From: Siphonodentalium dalli | Taxonomy: Eukaryota; Mollusca; Scaphopoda; Gadilida; Siphonodentaliidae | Assembly: GCA_032622095.1 (NCBI GenBank) | Contig: CP136063.1 | Coordinates: 33,546,987-33,610,986, forward strand | Length of the DNA stretch: 64,000 nucleotides | Reading direction: 5' to 3' | Made by a program: the position numbers and the translations under genes | Notes under the pieces: generated by a model | What the model was told of the DNA's origin: nothing | The model's input: the letters and a program-made list of their open reading frames with translations, nothing else | Database searches by the model: none | Part shown: one piece after another, positions 10,888-22,291 of the stretch | How positions within the stretch are numbered: the stretch's first letter is position 1 | How the letters are laid out: every line of letters starts with the position of its first letter

Positions 10888-10898
10888 GGGGGGGGGGG
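10888..10898 (+). repeat. Poly(G) run of 11 in the left arm
   Basis: An uninterrupted run of 11 G. The paired run in the right arm is 14 C (12632-12645), so the two arms differ in tract length. Confidence 0.9.
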
Positions 10899-11528
10899 TA
10901 AATGTGATATAGAAAAATAGATCACACCTGCTCCCTACTTCATGTCCACCCATCATGAGTTTTGGATCAACTCTAAAGAAGAGGTGTCCATTTGTATATG
11001 TCAAATGTGGTTGATTACATGTTTAAAGTGTAGGAAAGTATGCAAATGTTAGTCTAAAAACGACAAAATCCCCACTATTAAATTGTTTTCAAATAAAATT
11101 AAGAGAACAATTTCAACATAGTGTTGGTGTTAAATCTATAGTAAGATAAGATATTTGTAACTGTTGAACATTTTGACCAAAGTTGGGGATAGACACCAAT
11201 TAAGCACCCTCTCAATGATTCACCTATCAATGATTCAGTTGAACGTGATTTCATAAGTTATATTCATGTCTGGGCGACAAACATGTGTAAATGTCCCTCA
11301 GGCAGACTTCAGAGGGGGAAATATGATGGCGCTGGCATTGAAATATTGTCACACCTGGATCTTTCAATAATGCCCAGATTAAGTAAATGAATATAACATA
11401 TCATATTCTCCTGAGAGTAGATTTATATTACCATTGGTCATTTATATAGGCGGGCATGATTATGATACTATACTCATCGGGACTTTGAATATTTTATTTC
11501 TGCCTATTAATGTCACTTAATCTCCCGT

Positions 11529-11978
11529 ATTAGGTATTTATTGTGTTATTTCTTAATATACCTGTTCTATTATGCAAATTACATAAGCTACAGTCATTAT
11601 CTGGTTTAAAATGTCAATATACACAAGACGATTTTCGGACCCAAGTGCAGAAATCGTTCGAATAAATCTCACGGACAGAACCGTCACAGCCATGATCGGT
11701 TTGAAATAGAACCGTAACACGCACCCGTGTTGATTACAGGGTCACAGCTCCCAATTATCAAACCCTATCGGGATAATTTCTCAGCTATTTTACAAAAGAA
11801 TAACACTTTATAGTCAGTGTTTGTCTTCAGAATGCGTTTCATATTTTATACGCCACGAAAAACAAAGAAATTGCGTCCACGCGGCTTGATTTTCATTGGT
11901 AACATGTTGATATTTACGTGTTAACATGCTAATACCGAGTTAATTGTGGTCTAGAGTTCAGGTTTCGATAACCTGAAA
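11529..11978. other. Spacer (loop) of the long inverted repeat
   Basis: 450 bases found once in the window. There is no ORF of note. At its right end TTCAGGTT and AACCTGAA (11957-11964 and 11970-11977) form an 8-base stem with a 5-base loop immediately before the right arm begins. I see no transposase remnant. Confidence 0.7.
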
Positions 11979-12631
11979 CGGGAGATTAAGTGACATTAAT
12001 AGACAGAAATAAAATATTGAAAGTCCCGATGAGTATAGTATCATAATCATGCCCGCCTATATAAATGACCAATGGTAATATAAATCTACTCTCAGGAGAA
12101 TATGATATGTTATATTCATTTACTTAATCTGGGCATTATTGAAAGATCCAGGTGTGACAATATTTCAATGCCAGCGCCATCATATTTCCTCCTCTGAAGT
12201 CTGCCTGAGGGACATTTACACATGTTTGTCGCCCAGACATGAATATAACTTATGAAATCACGTTCAACTGAATCATTGATAGGTTATGACGTGATAGGGG
12301 TGGTGGGGGACTTGGGGAGAGGGTGCTTAATTGGTGTCTATCCCCAACTTTGGTCAAAATGTTCAACAGTTACAAATATCTTATCTTACTATAGATTTAA
12401 CACCAACACTATGTTGAAATTGTTCTCTTAATTTTATTTGACAACAATTTAATAGTGGGGATTTTGTCGTTTTTAGACTAACATTTGCATACTTTCCTAC
12501 ACTTTAAACATGTAATCAACCACATTTGACATATACAAATGGACACCTCTTCTTTAGAGTTGATCCAAAACTCATGATGGGTGGACATGAAGTAGGCAGC
12601 AGGTGTGATCTATTTTTCTATATCACATTTA

Positions 12632-12645
12632 CCCCCCCCCCCCCC
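12632..12645 (+). repeat. Poly(C) run of 14 in the right arm
   Basis: The counterpart of the G run at 10888-10898, longer by three bases. Such tracts change length by slippage in the cell and during sequencing. Confidence 0.9.
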
Positions 12646-13284
12646 AATTGGCAAGAAACTGGTTTAATGGACAAATAATCTAATTCCATTTAATTAGTAC
12701 GCTTTGTATTAAATAATGTATGCTCTTTTGCAAAATAAATCATCTCTCTCTCCATCTGTTGGGAACATTTCCAATCTTGTGGGGGTGGGGGCGCCAGGTT
12801 GGAAACTTTCCATACATTATCTCTTCTATTTATGCACATTTGTATCATCTGTGTATTATGTTATGTTGAATTTGGAAATAAAAATATGTTTACACTAAAC
12901 TTCCAACACTTGGGAATCTTGAAGCCAGTCTAGATGTTTTTTGCAATTTTCAGGTTCAGATATCCACATTCTCTCACTGGGCCTATGTATCCTGAGTTTC
13001 TCCCCCGGTTTGCATGGTGCCAATCAAAGGCTACTGATCAATTCACTTCATAATGGTATACAATCTAGAGCTATAATGTGTCATGCAGTTGGGGAAAACC
13101 AAAGCCCAGGCCTTGTGCATGAGTTTGGTCTAATTCAAGGGGATGGTGCGGTTGGAAATTCCAAGGTGGACGCCCCAACATTGGATACCCTCCAGCCCAC
13201 GTCCCTGCTCACTTGACACGTTAGTAGCGAGGAATAATAATGTGCCTTATAATAGCCTTGAGTAGAGGATTCCAATGACTCAGG

Positions 13285-13714
13285 CGGGGACCTTATTGTA
13301 GGATGCGTGGGTAGACCACTGGCCCTTAAGTGTGAGAAGTGGGAGGTGTTTACGGGACCTTATTGTAGGATGCGTGGGTAGACCACTGGCTTTAGAAGAG
13401 GGAGTGGTTTACGGGGACCTTATTCTAGGCTGCGTGGGTAGACCACTGGCCCTTATAAGTGGGAGGGGTTTACCGGGACCTTATTGTTAGATGTGTGGGT
13501 AGACCACTGGCCCTTAGAAGGGGAGGGGTTTACGGGGATCTTATTCAAGGATTTAGAGACGTGGGCTGAATTTTTTCAGCCATAGACAAGGTGTACCAGT
13601 AGTAGGTGGAACTTAGACCCTTAGAAGTGGGAAGTGTTTACGGGACCTTATTCTAGGATGCGTGGGTACACGACTGGCCCTTAAGTGTGGACCCTTAGAA
13701 GTGGGAGGAGTTTA
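13285..13714 (-). repeat. Six-unit minisatellite, inverted third copy
   Basis: Reverse complement of the arrays at 3386-3817 and 9817-10248. It is more diverged than those two are from each other, with small indels in units four to six as read here. This suggests that the inverted copy separated before the 6431-base tandem duplication. Confidence 0.8.
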
Positions 13715-13956
13715 GAAATATTAAAAGACACGCCATTTCCCCCCTGCAGACGTCCTATCATCAACAAGGTACCCCGCCTTGCTCACCGGAAGCTAATATT
13801 ATGCTAATGATGAACAGACAGTCTACCGTAGGAGCAGTTTTAGCCAGTCAAAAATAAAAATAGTGTAAATAAAATTGTAGAGAATCCTGAATCTCATGAA
13901 TTGCTTACATATTGGTGTACACATACAAAACACAAAATATGCAACTTTAAATCCCA

Positions 13957-13980
13957 CATGGGCATCACAAATCAATCATC
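13957..13980 (-). repeat. 24-base inverted motif, left partner
   Basis: The reverse complement of the first 24 bases of the 611-base unit at 14283-14306 (key part GGCATCACAAATCAATCATC). It sits exactly at the outer end of the palindrome's right arm. Confidence 0.85.
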
Positions 13981-14282
13981 ACCTGTTCATTCAGGAAAGT
14001 TTAATATATTCAAGATATCTATAATTATGCGTGATTTTGTCACAAAAATGATTATTTTCAATCATCAAGAACAGTAACAAATCAGGCAAGAACCATCACA
14101 ATACCGGCGATAGAACGACTTCCGATGTAACAGTTCCTACACAGTGAAGCGTAGTGTCATCCCTGGTCATGACATTACGAGAGGAGCAGAGGTACGAAGT
14201 TAGTCCAGTACGCATTTTTTTCAAATTTTGTCTGAGACTCTTTGGCTTCTGGAATCTTTCTCAGATCACTAATCGTGGCATC
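13959..14282. other. Short unique stretch between palindrome and macrosatellite
   Basis: About 320 bases of unique DNA. It is bracketed by a 24-base motif in opposite orientations at 13957-13980 and 14283-14306. I see no coding potential; an open frame on the minus strand at 14175-14369 overlaps the satellite unit and has no recognisable feature. Confidence 0.5.
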
Positions 14283-14321
14283 GATGATTGATTTGTGATG
14301 CCCATGGTACTGGGAATGCAG

Positions 14322-14394
14322 ATGGCGACACAAAGTCGTGTCGAATGTGTAGCTCAGAGGTCGACCCACAAACCAACTGAGCTATCCGCTCCTC
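14322..14394 (-). other. tRNA-like segment with A-box (degenerate tRNA or SINE head)
   Basis: On the minus strand the sequence opens GGAGCGGATAGCTCAGTTGG, the look of a tRNA 5' end: a 7-base acceptor-like run, then a perfect fit to the RNA polymerase III A-box TRGYNNARNNG at 14373-14384. Downstream, a hairpin at 14326-14343 occupies about the place of a T-arm. A good B-box is missing, however (GGTCGACC is the nearest), and the D-loop would be far too long. I therefore call it tRNA-derived at best. In copy 3 the A-box is damaged by a C-to-A change (22381-22392); in copies 2 and 4 it is intact (19559-19570 and 61662-61673). Confidence 0.35.
14326..14343. repeat. Hairpin in the 611-base unit
   Basis: CGACAC and GTGTCG form a perfect 6-base stem around a 6-base loop. 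The stem is kept in all four copies; in copy 3 the loop is one base shorter. Confidence 0.7.
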
Positions 14395-14893
14395 CTATTT
14401 AACAATTTTGTCATAAATAAACGTTAATTTTACTTATTAGCGCCATTTATTCGTGGAACAAAACAATACAAACAACCAATCTGGGAAATTTGACTGTCGT
14501 TGCGTAGCCGTAGGAACATGTCAGTGCTCTATATCGCAATATGGTATCATCCGAATGGTCTGTTCTAAAAATAGTAACATAAACGGTCCCGATTTAATAT
14601 CCGAAATAAAATCAATATTAATTGATACAAGTTTTTCCGGACAGGGGTCTTCAGTTGATATCTATTATTGTATACACACGCAACTATTTAAGATTTGTTA
14701 TTTAAAGAGATAATCCATCTTTAATTGGTCGCAAGAATATAAGTGTATTTTAATTTAATAACACTGCAGTCAGAACAAAATCCTACGTAATCAAAGAAAG
14801 CTGTCAATATGGTGTCTGAAATGGAGTAGATTATTAATTATTTCTCGTGCTTATTAATTTCGTCACCCTGGCTGAACAGACGTCACGAACCCC

Positions 14894-17800
14894 CTGATTT
14901 AATATGTATGCCCTGTCATCCCCGATTTAGTGTATTCCCTGTCATCCCTGATTTAATGTATGTCCTGTTACCCTGATTTATTATGTTTGCCCTGTCATCC
15001 CCGATTTAATGTATGCCCTGTAACCCTGATTTAATGTATGTCCTGTTACCCTGATTTAATGTATGTCCTGTTACCCTGATTTATTATGTATGCCCTGTCA
15101 TCCCCGATTTAATGTATGCCCTGTCATCCCTGATTTAATGTACGTCCTGTTACCCTGATTTATTATGTATGCCCTGTAACCCTGATGTAATGAATGTCCT
15201 GTAACCCTGATTTAATGTATGCCCTGATTTAATGTATGTCCTGTTACCCTGATTTAATGTATGTCCTGTTACCCTGATTTAATGTATGTCCTGTTACCCT
15301 GATTTAATGTATGCCCTGATTTAATGTATGCCATGTAACCCTGATTTAATGTATGGCCTGATGTAATGTATGTCCAGTTACCCTGATTTAATGTATGTCC
15401 TGTTACCCTGATTTACTATGTATGTCCTGTCGTCCTTGATTTAATGTATGCCATGTCACCCTGTTTTAATCTATGCCCTGATTTAATGTATGCCCTGTAA
15501 CCCTGATTTAATGTATGCCCTGATTTAATGTATGTCCTGTTACCCTGATTTAATGTATGTCCTGTTACCCTGATTTATTATGTATGCCCTGTCATCCCTG
15601 ATTTAATGTATGTCCTGTAACCCTGATTTATTATGTATGCCCTGTCATCCCCGATTTATTGTATGCCCTGTAATCCCTGATTTAATGTATGTCCTGTTAC
15701 CCTGATTTATTATGTATGCCCTGTCATCCCCGATTTATTGTATGCCTTGTAACCCTGATTTAATGTATGCCCTGAATTAATGTATGCCCTGTCATCCCCG
15801 AATTATTGTATGCCCTGTAACCCTGATTTAATGTATGCCCTGATTTATTGTATGCCCTGTAATCCCTGATTTAATGTATGCCCTAATTTAATGTATGCCC
15901 TGTCATCCCTGATTTAATGTGTATGCCCTGTAACCCTGATTTATTGTATGCCCTTATTTAATGTATACCCTGATTTAACGTGTATGCCCTGTAACCCTGA
16001 TTTATTGTATGCCCTGATTTAATGTATGCCCTGATTTAATGTATGCCCTGTCATTCCCGATTTAGTGTATGCCCTGATTTAATGTATGCCTTGTCATCCC
16101 CGATTTAGTGTATGCCCTGATTTAATGTATGCCCTGATTTAATGTATGCCCTGTAACCCTCATTTAATGTATGCCCTGTAACCCGCATTTAATGTATGCC
16201 CTGATTTAATGTATGCCCTGATTTAATGTATGCCCTGTAACCCTGGTTTAATGTATGCCCTGTAACCCTGATGTAATGTATGCCCTGTAACCCTGATTTA
16301 ATGTATACCCTGTAACCCTGATTTAATGTATGCCCTGTAACCCTGATTTAATGTATGCCATGTAACCCTGATTTAATGTATGCCCCGATTTAATGTATGA
16401 CCTGTAACCCTGATTTAATGTATGCCCTGTTACCCTGATTTAATGTATGCCCTGTAACCCTGATTTAATGTATGTTCTGTTACCCTGTTTTATTATGTAT
16501 GCCCTGTCATCCCCGATTTAATGTATGCCCTGTAACGCTGATTTAATGTATGCCCTGTAACCCCGATTTAATGTATGCCCTGTAACCATGATTTAATGTA
16601 TGCCATGTAAACCTGATTTAATGTATGTCCTGTTACCCTGATTTATTATGTATGCCCTGTCATCCCTGATTTAATGTGTATGCCCTGTAACCCCGATTTA
16701 ATGTATGCCCTGTAACCCTGATTTAATGTATGCCATGTTACCCTGATTTAATGTATGCCCTGTAACCCTGATTTAATGTATGCCCTGTAACCCTGACTTA
16801 ATGTATGCCCTGATTTAATGGTTGCCTTGTAACCCTGATTTAATTTATGCCCTGATTTAATGTATGCCCTGTAACCCTGATTTAATGTATGCCCTGTAAC
16901 CCTGATTTAATGTATGCCCTGATCTAATGTATGCACTCTAACCCTGATTTAATGTATGACCTGATTTAATGTATGATCTGTAACCCTGATTTAATGTATG
17001 CCCTGTAACCCTGATTTAATGTATGCTCTGTCATCCTGATTTAATGTATGCCCTGTAACCCTGATTTAATGTATGTCCTGTTACCCTGATTTATTATGTA
17101 TGCCCTGTCATCCCCGATTTATTGTATGCCTTGTAACCCTGATTTAATGTATGCCCTGAATTAATGTATGCCCTGTCATCCCCGAATTATTGTATGCCCT
17201 GTAACCCTGATTTAATGTGTGCCCTGATTTATTGTATGCCCTGTCATCCCTGATTTAATGTATGCCCTAATTTAATGTATGCCCTGTCATCCCTGATTTA
17301 ATGTGTATGCCCTGTGACCCTGATTTATTGTATGCCCTTATTTAATGTATGCCCTGATTTAATGTGTATGCCCTGTAACCCTGATTTATTGTATGCCCTT
17401 ATTTAATGTATGCCCTGATTTAATGTATGCCCTGTCATTCCCGATTTAGTGTATGCCCTGATTTAATGTATGCCCTGTCATCCCCGATTTAGTGTATGCC
17501 CTGATTTAATGTATGCCCTGATTTAATGTATGGCCTGTAACCCTCATTTAATGTATGCCATGTAACCCTCATTTAATGTATGCCCTGATTTAATGTATGC
17601 CCTGATTTAATGTATGCCCTGTAACCCTGACTTAATGTATGCCCTGTAACCCTGATTTAATGTATGCCCTGTAACCCTGATTTAATGTATGCCCTGATTT
17701 AATGTATGACCTGTAACCCAGATTTAATGTATGCCCTGTTACCCTGATTTATTATGTATGCCCTGTAACCCTGATGTAATGTATGTCCTGTAACCCTGAT

Positions 17801-19468
17801 TTAATGTATGCCCTGATTTAATGTGTGTCCTGTTACCCTGATTTAATGTATGTCCTGTTACCCTGATTTAATGTATGCCCTGATTTAATGTATGCATTGT
17901 AACCCTGATTTAATGTATGGCCTGATGTAATGTATGTCCTGTTACTCTGATTTAATGTATGTCCTGTTACCCTGATTTATTATGTATGTCCTGTCATCCC
18001 TGATTTAATGTATGCCCTGTCACCCTGTTTTAATGTATGCCCTGATTTAATGTGTATGCCCTGTAACCGTGATTTATTGTATGCCCTTATTTAATGTATG
18101 CCCTGATATAATGTGTATGCCCTGTAACCCTGATTTATTGTATGCCCTGATGTAATGTATCCCCTGATTTAATGTATGCCCTGTCATTCCCGATTTAGTG
18201 TATGCCCTGATTTAATGTATGCCCTGTCATCCCCAATTTGGTGTATGCCCTGATTTAATGTATGCCCTGATTTAATGTATGCCCTGTAACCCTCATTTAA
18301 TGTATGCCATGTAACCCTCATTTAATGTATGCCCTGATTTACTGTATGCCCTGATTTACTGTATGCCCTGTAACCCTGATTTAATGTATGCCCTGTAACC
18401 CTGATTTAATGTATGCCCTGTAACACTGATTTAACGTATGCCCTGTAACCCTGATTTAATGTATGCCCTGTAACCCTGATTTAATGTATGCCCTGATTTA
18501 ATGTATGACCTGTTACCCTGATTTAATGTATGCCCTGTTACCCTGATTTAATGTATGCCCTGTAACCCTGATTTAATGTATGTTCTGTTACCCTATTTTA
18601 TTATGTATGCCCTGTCATCCCCGATTTAATGTATGCCCTGTAACCCTGATTTAATGTATGTGCTGATTTATTGTATGCCCTGTCATCCCTGATTTAATGT
18701 ATGTCCTGTTACCCTGAATTATTATGTATGCCGTTTAACCCCGATTTAATGAATGCCCTGTAATCCTAATTTAATGTATGCCCTGTCATCCCCGATTAAT
18801 GTATGACCTGCAACCCCGATTTATTGTATGCCCTGTCATCCCCGATTTAATGTATGCTCTGTCATCCCCGATATAATGTATGACCTGTAACCCTGATTTA
18901 ATGTATGCCCTGTCATCCCCGATTTAATGTATGCCCTGTAACGCTGATTTAATGTATGCCCTGTAACCCTGATTTAATGTATGCCATGTAACCATGATAT
19001 AATGTATGTCCTGTTACCCTAATTTATTATGTATGCCCTGTCATCCCTGATTTAATGTGTATGCCCTGTAACCCCGATTTAATGTATGCCATGTAACCCT
19101 GATTTAATGTATGCCATGTAACCCTGATTTAATGTATGCCCTGTAACCCTGATTTAATGTATGCCATGTAACCCTGATGTAATGTATGCCCTGATTTAAT
19201 GGATGCCCTGTAACCCTGATTTAATGTATGCCCTGATTTAATGTATGCCCTGTAACCCTGATTTAATGTATGCCCTATAACCCTGATTTAATGTATGCCC
19301 TGATCTAATGTATGCACTGTAACCCTGATTTAATGTATGCCCTGATTTAATGTATGACATGTAACCCTGATTTAATGTATGCCCTGTAACCCTGATTTAA
19401 TGTATGCTCTGTAACCCTGATTTAATGTATGCCCTGTAACCCTGATTTAATGTATGCCCTGTAACCCT
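14894..19468 (+). repeat. 25-base satellite, block 1 (about 4.6 kb)
   Basis: Direct tandem repeats with consensus TGTAACCCTGATTTAATGTATGCCC (shown as TGTAACCCTGAT followed by TTAATGTATGCCC). Frequent variants are: 17 bases, lacking the TGTAACCC part; 26 bases, with TGTCATCCC or TGTCATCCCC in place of TGTAACCC; forms with TGTTACCC that tend to follow TATGTCC; and forms widened by two or three bases (GATTTATTATGTATG or GATTTAATGTGTATG). All are in the same orientation. Stop codons recur in every frame, so the block is non-coding. It ends at the second 611-base unit. Confidence 0.95.
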
Positions 19469-20079
19469 GATGATTGATTTGTGATGCCCATGGTACTGGG
19501 AATGCAGATGGCGACACAAAGTCGTGTCGATGGTATAGCTCAGAGGTCGGCCCACAAACCAACTGAGCTATCCGCTCCTCCTATTTAACAATTTTGTCAT
19601 AAATAAACGTTAATTTTACTTATTAGCGCCATTTATTCGTGGAACAAAACAATACAAACAACCAATCTGGGAAATTTGACTGTCGTTGCGTAGCCGTAAG
19701 AACATGTCAGTGCTCTATATCGCAATATGGTATCATCCGAATGGTCTGTTCTAAAAATAGTAACATAAACGGTCCCGATTTAATATCCGAAATAAAATCA
19801 ATATTAATTGATACAAGTTTTTCCGGACAGGGGTCTTCAGTTGATATCTATTATTTTATACACACGCAACTATTTAAGATTTGTTATTTAAAGAGATAAT
19901 CCATCTTTAATTGGTCGCAAGAATATAAGTGTATTTTGATTTAATAACACTGCAGTCAGAACAAAATCCTACGTAATCAAAGAAAGCTGTCAATATGGTG
20001 TCTGAAATGGTGTAGATTATTAATTATTTCTCGTGCTTATTAATTTCGTCACCCTGGCTGAACAGACGTCACGAACCCC
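19469..20079 (+). repeat. 611-base macrosatellite unit, copy 2
   Basis: Copy of 14283-14893 at a distance of 5186 bases with a handful of substitutions. It is entered from satellite (ends in ACCCTGATGATTGATTT) and left into satellite at CGAACCCCCTGATTTAATATG. The 86-codon frame is open here too (19639-19899). Confidence 0.85.
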
Positions 20080-22291
20080 CTGATTTAATATGTATGCCCT
20101 GTCATCCCCGATTTAGTGTATGCCCTGTCATCCCTGATTTAATGTATGTCCTGTTACCCTGATTTATTATGTTTGCCCTGTCATCCCCGATATAATGTAT
20201 GTCCTGTAACCCTGATCTAATGTATGTCCTGTTACCCTGATTTAATGTATGCCCTGTTACCCTGATTTAATTATGTCCTGTAATCCTGATTTAATGTATG
20301 CCCTGTAACCCTGATTTAATGTATGTCCTGTTACCCTGATTTAATGTATGTCCTGTTACCCTGATTTATTATGTATGCCCTGTCATCCCCGATTTAAAGT
20401 ATGCCCTGTCATCCCTGATTTAATGTATGTCATGTTACCCTGATTTATTATGTATGCCCTGTAACCCTGATGTAATGTATGTCCTGAAACCCTGATTTAA
20501 TGTATGTCCTGTTACCCTGATTTAGTATGTATGCCCTGTCATCCCCGATTTAATGTATGCCCTGTCATCCCTGATTTAATGTATGTCCTGTTACCCTGAT
20601 TTATTATGTATGCCCTGTAACCCTGATGTAATGTATGTCATGTAACCCTGATTTAATGTATGCCCTGATTTAATGTATGTCCTGTTACCCTGAATTAATG
20701 TATGTCTTGTTACCCTGATTTAATGTATGCCCTGATTTAATGTATGCCCTGTAACCCTGATTTAATGTATGCCCTGGTGTAATGTATGTCCTGTTACCCT
20801 GATTTAATGTATGTCCTGCTACCCTGATTTATCATGTATGTCCTGTCATCCCTGATTTAATGTATGCCCTGTCACCCTGTTTTAATGTATGCCCTGATTT
20901 AATGTATGCCCTGTAACCCTGATTTAATGTATGACCTGATTTAATGTATGTCCTGTTACCCTGATTTAATGTATGTCCTGTTACCCTGATTTATTATGTA
21001 TGCCCAGTCATCCCTGATTTAATGTATGCCCTGTAACCCTGATTTAATGTATGACCTGATTTAATGTATGTCCTGTTACCCTGATTTAATGTATGTCCTG
21101 TTACCCTGATGTATTATGTATGCCCAGTCATCCCTGATTTAATGTATGTCCTGTAACCCTGATTTATTATGTATGCCCTGTCATCCCCGATTTATTGTAT
21201 GCTCTGTCATTCCTGATTTAATGTATGTCCTGTTACCCTGATTTATTATGTATGCCTGTCATCCCCGATTTATTGTATGCCTTGTAACCCTTATTTAATG
21301 TATGCCCTAATATAATGTATGACCTGTCATCCCTGATTTAATGTGTTTGCCCAGTAACCCTGATTTATTGTATGCCCTTATTTAATGTATGCCCTGATTT
21401 AATGTGTATGCCCTGTAACCCTGATTTATTGTATGCCCTGAGTTAATGTATGCCCTGATTTAATGTATGCCCTGTCATTCCCGATTTAGTGTATGCCCTG
21501 ATTTAATATATGCCCTGTCATCCCCGATTTAGTGTATGCCCTGATTTAATGTATGCCCTGATTTAATGTATGCCCTGTAACCCTGATTTAATGTATGCCC
21601 TGTAACCATGATTTAATGTATGCCCTGATTTAATGTATGCCCTGATTTAATGTATGCCCTGTAACCCTGATTTAATGTATGCCCTGTAACCCTGATTTAA
21701 TATATGCCATATAACCCTGATTTAATGTATGCCCTGTAACCCTGATTTAATGTATGCCTTGTAACCCTGATTTAATGTATGCCCTGTAACCCTGATTTAA
21801 TGTATGCCATGTAACCCTGATTTAATGTATGTCCTGTTACCCTGATTTATTATGTATGCCCTGTCATCCCTGATTTAATGTGTATGCCCTGTAACCCCGA
21901 TTTAATGTATGCCCTGTAACCCTGATTTAATGTATTTTATGTAACCCTGATTTAATATATACCCTGTAACCCTGATTTAATGTATGCCCTGTAACCCTGA
22001 TTTAATGTATGCCCTGATTTAATGGATGCCCTGTAACCCTGATTTAATGTATGCCCTGATTTAATGTATGCCCTGTAACCCTGATTTAATGTATGCCCTA
22101 TAACCCTGATTTAATGTATGCCCTGATATAATGTATGCACTGTAACCCTGATTTAATGTATGCCCTGATTTAATGTATGACCTGTAACCCTGATTTAATG
22201 TATGCCCTGTAACCCTGATTTAATGTATGCTCTGTAACCCTGATTTAATGTATGCCCTGTAACCCTGATTTAATGTATGCCCTGTAACCCT
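20080..22291 (+). repeat. 25-base satellite, block 2 (about 2.2 kb)
   Basis: Same satellite, same orientation. Its first few hundred bases resemble the starts of blocks 1, 3 and 4. Its last 300 or so resemble the ends of blocks 1 and 3. So the 611-base unit was copied together with flanking satellite. Confidence 0.95.

Larger units (their letters stand above)
9573..11528 (+). repeat. Left arm of a long inverted repeat
   Basis: Read backwards and complemented, this arm matches 11979-13958. The outermost pairing is 9573 with 13958 and the innermost 11528 with 11979. The outer 750 bases are the end of the tandem unit. The inner part (10322-11528) occurs nowhere else in the window except in the other arm. 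Small open frames in it (such as 10317-10592 on the minus strand) are matched in the other arm but have no recognisable domain, and I do not call them genes. Confidence 0.9.
11979..13958 (-). repeat. Right arm of a long inverted repeat
   Basis: Inverted copy of 9573-11528, with scattered substitutions and one length difference of about 30 bases: a G-rich block at about 12287-12323 has no partner in the left arm. Other differences include the length of a C run (12632-12645). The arms are thus close but clearly not identical, by eye well above 95%. The arm ends at 13958 where the sequence turns into the 24-base inverted motif shared with the satellite unit. Confidence 0.9.
14283..14893 (+). repeat. 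611-base macrosatellite unit, copy 1
   Basis: A non-satellite block that recurs at 19469, 22292 and 61572 with a few base changes. It starts with GATGATTGATTTGTGATGCCC and ends at CGTCACGAACCCC. In this copy the left neighbour is unique DNA, whereas in the other three it is satellite. The right neighbour is satellite in all four. Visible structure: a 6-base hairpin (14326-14343), an 8-base stem TAGCTCAG/CTGAGCTA (14350-14384), a tRNA-like A-box on the minus strand, and an 86-codon open frame (14453-14713) that begins with GTG and appears to be non-coding. I recognise no transposase, integrase or known SINE body. Confidence 0.85.

Noticed and set aside
12716-12898. A 60-codon open frame with hydrophobic stretches, in both arms
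   Set aside because: Short, low complexity of evidence and explained by the arm duplication; no recognisable homology.
12941-13216. A 91-codon open frame present in both palindrome arms (also 10317-10592, minus strand)
   Set aside because: Its presence in both arms follows from the inverted repeat. I see no domain, signal peptide or coding bias.
9573-13958. An intact DNA transposon with long terminal inverted repeats
   Set aside because: The 450-base spacer has no transposase frame, and I could not see a target-site duplication at the outer ends.
14322-14394. A functional tRNA gene
   Set aside because: The A-box is good, but a B-box, a normal D-loop and an acceptor-stem 3' half are missing.
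14453-14713. A conserved small protein gene in each 611-base unit
   Set aside because: Differences between copies are all amino-acid-changing, one copy is broken and there is no ATG start.
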